Shown here one piece after another: positions 55,902 to 64,000 of a stretch of 64,000 bases of DNA. Position 1 is the stretch's first letter; each line of letters begins with the position of its first letter. The notes below the pieces were generated by a model that made no database searches, had not been told where the DNA came from, and saw only the letters and a list, made by a program, of their open reading frames with translations. The DNA comes from Allomyces macrogynus ATCC 38327 (lineage: Eukaryota > Blastocladiomycota > Blastocladiomycetes > Blastocladiales > Blastocladiaceae), in contig GG745356.1 in the NCBI GenBank assembly GCA_000151295.1, positions 425,361-489,360 on the forward strand. Reading direction: 5' to 3'. A program made the position numbers and the translations under genes.

Positions 55902-56390
55902 TTTAGGATGCTGGATCACGTCGGGTTGGGCCGGTTGCAGAGGCTGATGGGCTGGTGGCTGCAGCGGGAACGCGTTCTGGTAGCGCTCTCGTGTCGTGCA
56001 GCGTGTGGTTGCTGGTCCTTGAGTGGGCAGCTGGTGCTCGCTGGTCGTGTTCGTCGAGGTGACGCTGGTTGTACGGTGATCAGCTCGACTTGACGAGTCG
56101 AGGAGCAGCGACGCGCTTCTGATGACGAGCCGTGCAGCACGTGCAGCACAGGGCTTGCCGCGGGAAGCACGGTCTCCCAGCGCCACGAGACGGCACCTGA
56201 CAGATGCCTGCCCAAGCTCTCCGGGCAACCAGGCAGCTGACGGCTCGTGACCGCCGCGCACCTCGGCCCACCGCACGCTCGCGCTGATCGCTCCTTGGCC
56301 GTTCTCCACCACAGCACCACCACCCACCACCACCAACCCGGTGTCGGCACGACGACGACGGACGACGCCGCCACCCGACCCAGTTCCACC
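55902..56390. promoter_or_regulatory. Shared upstream region of RPN3 and RPA2
   Basis: 489 bp between divergent start codons of two housekeeping genes. No TATA box was recognised. Open frames across it lack motifs. Confidence 0.45.
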
Positions 56391-59300
56391 ATGCCGTCGA
56401 CCGACGTCTTTGGCGCCGTCACGCGCGCGCACAACGCGCAGGCGCTGCCCGAATCCGGGTCACTCTACCCCCACCTGCACGCGCTCGTCGCGCCGCACCT
56501 CGAGTCCTTCAACAACCTGACCGATTTCGGCGCCAACACACCGTCGTTGCTCGACCTGGTCATTCGCGACCTCGGCCGCAAGTCGTTGCACGACCACAAG
56601 TCGGACGCCAATGGCGGCCTCGGCGACAAGATCTCGTTTTGGATCGAGGAGATTCAACTGGCGCGGCCCATGATCCCGGACAAGGCCAAGGCCACGCAGC
56701 GGTTGACCTACCCGACCGAGGTGTGTTTGTTGCCGGGTTGGCCGTGGCCGATGCGATGCGATACGATGCGGGGGACCTGACCCGCCTTGGTTCCCCCCGG
56801 ATATCTAGTGCCGCGAGCGCCTCACCACCTACAAGGGCAAGCTGCAAGTCAAGCTGTGCGTCTCGCTCAACGACGGCGTGCCCCAGACGATGATCAAGGA
56901 CATGGGCAGCATCCCCGTCATGGTGCGGTCCAACAAGTGCAACCTGTTCAACCTGCCGTCCAAGGACCTGGTCGCGCACCACGAGGAGCCCGAAGAAATG
57001 GGCGGCTATTTCATTGTCAACGGCATCGAGCGTATCGTGCGCATGCTGATCGTCGGCCGCCGCAACCACCCGCTGGCCCTCGTGCGTCCGTCGTTCACGA
57101 ACCGCGGCCCGAGTTACTCCGAGTACGGTGTGCAGATCCGGTGTGTCCGTGCCGACCAGACCTCGCAGACCAACACGCTGCACTACCTGCACGACGGCGC
57201 CGCGACCTTCCGATTCGCCTACCGAAAGCAGGAGTTCCTGATCCCGGTCATGCTGATTCTGCGCGCGCTGTCGGGCGCGACCGACAAGCAAATCTTTGAC
57301 GCGATCGTGCAGGGCAACGCTGCCAACACGTTCATGACATCGCGCGTCGAGTTGTTGCTGCGGTCGTTCAAGGCGCACGGCCTGTTCTCGCAGGACGCGT
57401 GTCTCGCCTACCTCGGCAAGCGGTTCCACGTCGTGCTCGGGCTCGCCGAGGACACGACCGATATCGAAAACGGCCGCGAACTGCTGCGCAAGCTTGTGCT
57501 CGTCCACCTCGACACGTACGCCGACAAGTTCAACCAGCTCGTCTTCATGATTCGCAAGCTCTACGCGCTCGTTGCCGGCGAGTGCGCGCAGGACAATCCG
57601 GATTCCCCACAGCACCAGGAAGTCCTGCTTGGCGGGCACCTGTACGGCGCCTACCTCAAGGAAAAACTCGAAGACTACCTGCTCGGGCTGACCACCGCGA
57701 TCCGCACCGAGTTGCGTCTGCGTCCGGCAACGTCGGATATCAGGGACCCCAAGTTCCTAACCAAGATCCTTGCGCGCGTGCCCGCCGATATGGGCCGCAA
57801 ACTCGAGTACTTTTTGGCAACGGGCAATATCGTGACCAACACGGGCATGGATCTGCAACAAATGTCCGGGTACACGATCGTCGCCGAGAAACTCAATTTC
57901 TACCGGTACCTGTCGCACTTCCGGTGCGTGCACCGCGGCGCCTTCTTTGCCGAACTCAAGACGACCACTGTGCGCAAGTTGTTGCCGGAGGCATGGGGCT
58001 TTTTGTGCCCGGTGCACACGCCCGACGGCGCGCCGTGCGGGCTGCTCAACCACTTGTCGCACACGTGTGTGATTACCACGCGCGCGTCCCGCGCCGACGG
58101 CGTCGTGCCGCTGCTCGTCGCGCTGGGGATGACCCCAGTCACGGCCGCCGTGATCCCGGGCGACAGTGACCTGAACGTGCAGCTCGACGGCCGCGTGGTC
58201 GGTTTTGCGCCGCCGAATGTGTGCAAGTACATGGCCGACCGGCTGCGGCACGCCAAGTTCCACGGCACCTACGCGGTCCCGACCGACTTGGAGATCGGGT
58301 ACGTGCCGCCGTCGAACGGTGGGCAGTACCCGGGCCTGTTCCTGTTTGCGTGCCCGGCGCGGATGGTGCGGCCCGTGACGTACCTCGGGTCCGGGATCGC
58401 CGGCGACGCGGCGGTGCCGAGCAGCAACCCGACCGACTACGTGGGTTCGTTTGAACAAGTGTATCTCGACATTGCGTGCATGAAGGACGACGTGAAGCCG
58501 GGCGTCACGACGCACATCGAGTTGGACCCGACGTCGATCCTGTCCGTGGTCGCGAACTTGACCCCCTTCTCGGACTTTAACCAGTCGCCGCGCAACATGT
58601 ACCAGTGCCAGATGGGCAAGCAGACGATGGGCACGCCCGCACAGGCGATTCAGCGGCGCACGGATAACAAGATGTACCGCATCCAGACGCCGCAGACGCC
58701 GATCGTGCGCCCAAACTTGCACGACCATTACGGGTTCGACGAGTTCCCAATGGGCACGAATGCCGTGATTGCCGTTATTTCCTACACGTCCTACGATATG
58801 GAGGACGCCATGATTCTCAACAAGTCGGCGCATGAGCGCGGGTTCGGGTACGGCACCGTCTACAAGTCGGAGATTGTCGACCTCGACGACTACCGCAACC
58901 GCAGCGAGCCGCTCAACGTGCATTTCGGGTACCCGGCCGAACTCGGGGAGCACGATCTGTTGGACTCGGACGGTTTTGTCGCGGTCGGCGTGAAAATCAA
59001 GCAGGGCGATCCGCTGGCCGCGATTGTCGACCAAACGTCGGGCCGCGTGCGGTACGCTAAGTACAAGGGGCTCGAGGACGCGTACGTCGATACGGTGCGC
59101 GTGCTCGGTAACGATAACGGCGACGGGCCATGCACGAAGGTGCACATCAAGCTGCGCATTCCGCGCCCGCCGGTCATTGGCGACAAGTTTTCGTCGCGGC
59201 ACGGGCAAAAGGGTGTCTGTTCGCAAAAGTGGCCGCTGATTGATATGCCGTTTTCCGAGACAGGGATCGTGCCGGACGTGATCATCAACCCGCACGCGTT

Positions 59301-59937
59301 CCCGTCGCGAATGACGATTGGCATGTTTGTCGAGCAAATGGCGGCCAAGTCGGGCGCGTTGCATGGGCTCAAGCAGGACGCGACGCCGTTCAAGTTCAAC
59401 GAGGACCATACCGCGGCCTCGTATTTCGGGGAACAGTTGGCGGCGGCCGGGTTCAACCATCTCGGCAACGAGCCCATGTACTCGGGGATCACGGGCGAGG
59501 AATTCAAGGCCGATATCTACCTTGGCATTGTCTACTACCAGCGTCTGCGGCACATGGTCTCGGACAAGTACCAGGTGCGCACGACCGGGCCCGTGCACAA
59601 CTTGACGATGCAGCCCGTCAAGGGGCGCAAGCGCAACGGTGGGATCCGGTTTGGCGAAATGGAGCGCGACTCGTTGCTCGGCCACGGCGTCTCGTTCCTC
59701 CTGCAGGACCGGCTCATGAACTGCTCGGATTACTCGCAGACGCATATTTGCAAGGCGTGCGGGTCGTTCTTGGGTGCGGTATCGTTGCCGGCGCAGGACG
59801 GGTTCCGCCGGAATGTCGTGTGCCGCGCGTGTGGCGATAAGTCCAAGATTGATGTGGTCGCGATCCCGTACGTGTTCCGGTACCTGTGCACGGAGCTGTT
59901 GGCCATGGGGATCCGGCTCAAGCTCGAGGTCGCGTGA
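56391..59937 (+). CDS. RPA2: RNA polymerase I second-largest subunit (RPA135/RPA2)
   Basis: Exons are 56391-56720 and 56809-59937, giving 1152 residues. Motifs of the Pol I beta-like subunit are continuous: LVAHHEEPEEMGGYFIVNGI, HFRCVHRGAFFAELKTTTVR, FLCPVHTPDGAPCGLLNHLS, and the catalytic-core blocks SYTSYDMEDAMILNKSAHER and VIGDKFSSRHGQKGVCSQKW. A C-terminal zinc motif reads CKACGSFLGAV and CRACGDKSK. The CVHRGAFFAE and HHEEPEEMGG forms separate Pol I from Pol II and III paralogues. It builds rRNA precursor in the nucleolus. The only intron is near the 5' end. Confidence 0.96.
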
Positions 59938-61199
59938 GGAGGAAGAGGAGTTGGACGACGAGTGGGCGTGTGGGTATTGTTTATTGCTGGTTTGGATTCG
60001 ATTTGGCTGTGTCGTTCGTTCGTTTGCCCGTGTGGTTTTGTTGTGTTTGCTGGTGGAGAATACAGACATAGTTTGCACAGCACAGTTTGAGCTGATTGGA
60101 GGGGGAGGCGTCGCGGGTCATGCTCAAGCATGGGCCTACTTCAAGCAACTTGCCCAGGACACGTGGGCTGCCAATCCGCGCAATGAGCAGCAAAAGTTTC
60201 TGGTTGCAGCCTTTACCCTGACTGTGAAGTATCAGCACAAATGGCAGCAACAGCAGCAGATCAGCAAGCAGCAGCCACTGCAGCTGCAGAAACAGAAACC
60301 CAGCCAGCTCAATGAGGAACCGTTTGAGCGACTTGAGGACATGGGCGAAAGCATCTTGCCACAACAACACCAAGCCCAAGGCAAGCAGCAAGAACATGAG
60401 CCAGGTGATGAGGACTCGATTCCAGAATGTGACTTTGGCAGTCAAGCTGCTGATGTGCCCATGTCTGAAGCTGGACAAGAACGCTCCGGCAGCCTTGATC
60501 TCACGGATTTTTAGTGGTGGCCTCAGCTGTTTTGAGGCGCCCTTGCCTGGCATGCAGCAGATGCTGCAGCAAGTGCAGCCAAAGCATGTCAAGCAGCAAG
60601 TGTGGGCCCAACCGTTTGAACTACTGATCCAGCAGGGTGATTGGTTGTGGTGAAGACATGGAGCTTGGCATGATCAAAGTGCTAAGGTCACACATATGGC
60701 AGATGATGTGCCACCCTTCAACTTGATTGATGCATCTGAGGGTGAAAGTGTGAATCAGCACAACCTACAATAAGGACCAACATCACCATTCATTACTGAT
60801 CCTGTGTGTGGTGCCCATTCCACACCCTAATCATCTGGTGCTCAAAGACCAAGAGTGGAGGGCTCAGTGCAATGAAAACACCAAAGGCATGACAATGAGC
60901 ATCACCAAGAAGGTCCAGGTCAGTCAAGCTGCAAGGGATCCAGTGCTTGTGCTTGCAAGAACTGCAAAGATCAAGGCAATGGCAAGCAAACATCAGCCCA
61001 TGCTTTCAACAAGGCACAAGCCAATGTGAGATCACCAAGTGCAGTGCAACATGTGATGATGTGCACAGCCGCCCAAGGGGTCACATAAAGTGAAGAATTG
61101 TCACCAGTGAAAGAAGGGCCAATAACTGGTCAAGGACAAGTTGGCACAGCAGCAGTGACAGCAAGTGGCCACCCAGTTGCCCAAGCAGTCTGTGTGTGA
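59938..61199. other. Decayed low-GC region with a Gln-rich open frame, 5' of Fanzor
   Basis: From about 60087 to 60514 the plus strand is open and encodes AQAWAYFKQLAQDTWAANPR, a Gln-rich stretch (QISKQQPLQLQKQKPSQL) and EEPFERLEDMGESILPQQHQ. Composition matches the mobile elements rather than the neighbouring RPA2 gene. It could be the N-terminal part of the Fanzor protein, a companion gene of its carrier element, or an unrelated remnant. From 60.5 to 61.2 kb only short frames remain. No terminal repeats were found. Confidence 0.35.
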
Positions 61200-62567
61200 T
61201 AAGAAGCTGGACCCTGAGCTGAAACTTCCAAAAGCAGTCTTGAGGGAGGTTGAGGAAGGGAAACTCGACCATTGTGGTGGAACCAAAAAATGGTAAGCTT
61301 GATGTTGATGTGGCAGAAGAGCTTGGTGATGGCAACAAGCTACACAAAAAACCAAAATGGCGTGACAAGATTCACAACACTTCATTCATGACCAATGGCT
61401 ATGAGGCCTGGCTGCTACATGTGCACAAGGTACATGTCTCTAATCATGGTGGAAACAATATCTGGGGTCTAACTTTCCATTTTTGTTCTATCCAGAACAA
61501 CAAGGCTGCCAAGGCATGTTTGCTTGGTGGTGAACCAAGGCAAAATGGCATCCCACCCAGCACTTTGTTATCAACCCAAACAGCACCAAGGTCAGCAGTG
61601 GTGCGCTTAGTAAGCAAGGGTTTGACGCGTTTCACCCCAACAAGAACAAGAACAAGAAGCTCAAGCTTGACAACTATTTGGGTGTGCACTCCATTGACCC
61701 AACAAGTTCCTGACTGTCTTTGGAGCCACAACTGCTCAGGTCCGTCCCATTCTTGCAAATGACGTGTCACCCAACTACATCCAGAACAAGATTCAGACCT
61801 GGGAGCGAAAGAGCGACAGTCCAGCTGAACATGCTGAATGCATGTTTTGGGACATGGTGAGGCATCACACCAGGCATCTCACTGGCCAGTCCAACTTGAC
61901 CAAGCGTCTGACACAGCTTTGGGCCAGGGGCCCAATTCTCAAGGCCAACATGGATGGCAAGCCAAAGCTCAAAACACACCAGATGCATGAGATTCTTGCT
62001 GCAACCAGGTACATGTTGTTAAGGATGCACAGTGTCATGCAGCATGTCCTTTGCTCCTTTGTCACCAAGATGGTGCTCCAGAAAAACAACTGCAAATGGT
62101 CATTTTGGGACACCTTGGTTGCTCAGCTCATGAAGCCCATGGGTAACTCCAACAAGCCCATATTGATCATGTTTGGGAATGTTGGCATGCCAAACCCATG
62201 TGGTTGTTCCATGCCTGTCAAGCAGTTTATCCAGCAGCTTGTCCACACTGGCGCTCAGGTCATGCTTGCTGATGAGTAATACACTTCAAAAAAGTGCACT
62301 GTCTGTGGAGTGGACCTGGTGCAAGATCCAGACGTGTGGGGCTCCAAACACTGCAAGGGACTGTGTCATTGGGTGAATTCACATGACTGCAATGCCGCCT
62401 TCAATATTTTCCAGGCACAGGACTGTTGGCAGGGACGTGCCAGCAGTGTGGAAGAACAGTGGCCACCTGCTCTTGTGCAACTGGCAAGAACTTCATTGTT
62501 CCAGGGACGCATTGGCTGCTGTGGCTGCAGCAACTGCAGATGCTGCCAGCAATGTCGACAATTCTGA
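61200..62567 (+). pseudogene. Fanzor (TnpB-like, RuvC-domain) nuclease gene, decayed
   Basis: Pieces in order: PELKLPKAVLREVEEGKLDH; SFMTNGYEAWLLHVHK (61.4 kb); a GT-AG intron at 61429-61496; KLKLDNYLGVHSIDP with the RuvC-I Asp at 61696-61698; after a one-base shift, NKFLTVFGATTAQVRPILAN; then IMFGNVGMPNPCGCS and VMLADE (RuvC-II-type Glu at 62274-62276); a TAA at 62277-62279; then in the same frame YTSKKCTVCG, and CHWVNSHDCNAAFNIF with the RuvC-III Asp at 62385-62387. The zinc-ribbon plus D-x-NAAxNI ending is diagnostic of the TnpB/Fanzor superfamily, RNA-guided DNA nucleases carried by eukaryotic transposons. At least two frame breaks and one stop make this copy non-functional. No terminal repeats or guide RNA were identified. 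Confidence 0.78.
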
Positions 62568-63016
62568 CGATGATGGTGGTGACTTTGATGTAATGGCTAT
62601 TCAGCTTCGCTGCTTGAATGACAATATGACAAAGTCAGTGCAGAGCGAAACGCGCCATTGCTGCCCTGTGTCACCAAACCTGAGCTTCGCGTCTCTGTTC
62701 ACATCACACCTTCAGCAAACGAACCATGCCAAATCAAACGCACAAATGATATCACCAGAGCCTTTGCAGATTGCATGCTGGTCTCGACGTTTTGAAGGTG
62801 GTTTCAATTACATTCCAAAGACGTGACACGATCATTTTTCAGATAAGTGACATTCCTCAAACGGTCGAACGCTGTGTCAATGCGCAACATGGAACCTTGG
62901 CCGCTGGACCAGAGGGATGGTTCGACCTCCTTGCCCCTTCGCACAAGGTCAGCTTCACTACCAAAGCCAACGCTGGCAACATGCAATACTTAATTCACGC
63001 CGTGTTTCATTCCTAT
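62568..63016. other. Spacer between Fanzor remnant and UBA4
   Basis: An acidic Ala-rich frame (AAVAAATADAASNVDNSDDD) at 62515-62620 may be the displaced C-terminal tail of the Fanzor protein. The rest shows nothing recognisable. Confidence 0.35.
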
Positions 63017-63988
63017 TCAATACCGCGGAAACTCCGGATCCACGTCGGCACTCCACGCCTCGAGCCCGCCAATCACATCCACGCACTCGATTCCTTCCTC
63101 GCGTAACTTCGCGACCGCGCGCTGACTGTCGTTCCCGCGGCGACACAGTACGACCAGGCTGGTTCCGTTGGGTGCGAGCGCGCGCACCTCGTCGAGCCGC
63201 GAGGGAAGGTCGCGCCACGGCACGTTGATAGAGTTGGGCAAGTGCGCGATTCCGAATTGCACAGGCGCGCGCACGTCGAGGAGGACGACGGGGGACGGGG
63301 AACGGTCGGCGGTGGAGGTCGCGGCCGGGGCAGCTGCGCTGCTGGTGGTGGGGACGTTGGTCACGGTCGTACTGTTGGCCGCTGTCGTTGTGCCGTCGGT
63401 GGTCGCACTCGAGCTGATAGACGCGGCCTTGGTGGTCGAGTCGGCGGCAGCGGTTGCGGATGCCGCTGCTGTCGTCGTCGGGACCGCATTCAGCCGCGCG
63501 TGCAGGTCGCGCACCGTGATCCGCTCGTTGGCCGGAATCATCTTGACGGGCTTTGTCTACGCATTCGCGTCCCATGTCAGGATTCCACCAACCTCGAAAG
63601 CAACGCCCGCCAATCTCGAACCGAACCCACTCCAAACCCGGCACTCACGTACCTTATCATCCGGCCGCGCGCCACAGAACTGCACATAATCCACCAACTC
63701 CTTGATCGTCGGCGCGTCGCCACACACCGCGCACTCTTTCTGCCGCCCGCGCAATTTCACCGTCCTGAACGCGCCGGCCAACCCGTCCACGAGCAACATC
63801 CGGCCCGCAAATGCCGATTCGCCGAGCGCCACCATTTTCAGCACCTCGAGCGCCTGCAACGAACCCAACATCCCCGTGACAGGTCCCAGCACACCGCCAT
63901 CGTCGCAGTTGGTCACGGTTTCGGGCGGTGGCGGGGTCGGAAACAGGCACCGGTAGCATGGGCCGTTGCGGTAGTGGTAGACGGTGAG
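63017..63988 (-). CDS. UBA4: UBA4/MOCS3 adenylyltransferase-sulfurtransferase, 3' part
   Basis: Exons seen are 63988-63653 and 63556-63017; an acceptor CCATAG just upstream of 63988 shows that more exons lie beyond the right edge. The first exon reads [20 protein letters not shown], then [20 protein letters not shown], with an ECAVCG zinc Cys pair, as in the E1-like domain of UBA4. The second carries a Thr/Ala-rich linker and a rhodanese domain ([20 protein letters not shown]; active-site loop LCRRGNDSQ with the persulfide-forming Cys). UBA4 activates URM1 (and MOCS2A in some lineages) for tRNA thiolation. The Ser/Thr-rich linker of about 50 residues is unusually long. Confidence 0.92.
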
Positions 63989-64000
63989 CTATGGAGGGTG

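Noticed and set aside
57757..60078. 773-codon minus-strand frame opposite RPA2
   Set aside because: It is an antisense shadow of the conserved polymerase gene, typical for GC-rich codon use.

Overview
This is nuclear DNA of a GC-rich, intron-bearing fungus that very probably makes flagellated zoospores (Blastocladiomycota or Chytridiomycota; I cannot separate them from the sequence alone). MDM34, a subunit of the fungal ERMES complex, points to a fungus. A Rab28-type GTPase, a DNAL4-type axonemal dynein light chain and a probable FAM161-type protein point to a cilium or flagellum. The elongation factor is EFL rather than canonical eEF1A, which has a patchy distribution that includes early-diverging fungi. 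Introns are mostly 60-230 bp, with GTACG-type donors and mainly TAG acceptors. A run of 100 N (37991-38090) shows this is a draft scaffold. || Layout. 1-17.2 kb is a core block: an unrecognised gene (cut by the left edge), WDR5/Swd3, PTEN, Rab28, RRP9, ETF-ubiquinone oxidoreductase, a FAM161-like coiled-coil gene and a kelch-type membrane protein. 17.3-21.4 kb is a complete but disabled PIF/Harbinger transposon with TIRs and a TAA target duplication. 21.4-22.8 kb is decayed low-GC DNA. 23.3-29.1 kb holds a long-chain acyl-CoA synthetase, EFL and a 61-residue membrane protein. 29.1-35.3 kb is an accessory island with a gene-free stretch, an HSPA12-like gene and broken copies of a secreted-protein family. 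35.3-41.9 kb is core again: an unrecognised gene, NC2alpha (cut by the gap), DNAL4 and MDM34. 42.4-51.2 kb is a second accessory island: three more loci of the secreted family, a decayed F-box/LRR gene, a second Harbinger-type element whose transposase has lost both catalytic aspartates, and a GPI13/PIG-O fragment. 51.8-59.9 kb holds a low-complexity protein, proteasome subunit RPN3 and RNA polymerase I subunit RPA2. 60-62.6 kb contains a decayed Fanzor (eukaryotic TnpB-like RNA-guided nuclease family) gene that still has one recognisable spliceosomal intron. 63.0-64.0 kb is the 3' part of UBA4/MOCS3, cut by the right edge. || Core genes lie mostly in alternating orientation, as head-to-head pairs separated by about 0.4-0.7 kb and tail-to-tail pairs separated by little over 100 bp. 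Decayed and mobile DNA is concentrated in islands between these blocks. The most unusual content is the intron-containing Fanzor pseudogene, the two Harbinger elements with point-inactivated genes, the four-locus secreted-protein family, and EFL as the only translation elongation factor seen. Several otherwise well-conserved genes carry single-base frame breaks, so some apparent damage may be assembly error.
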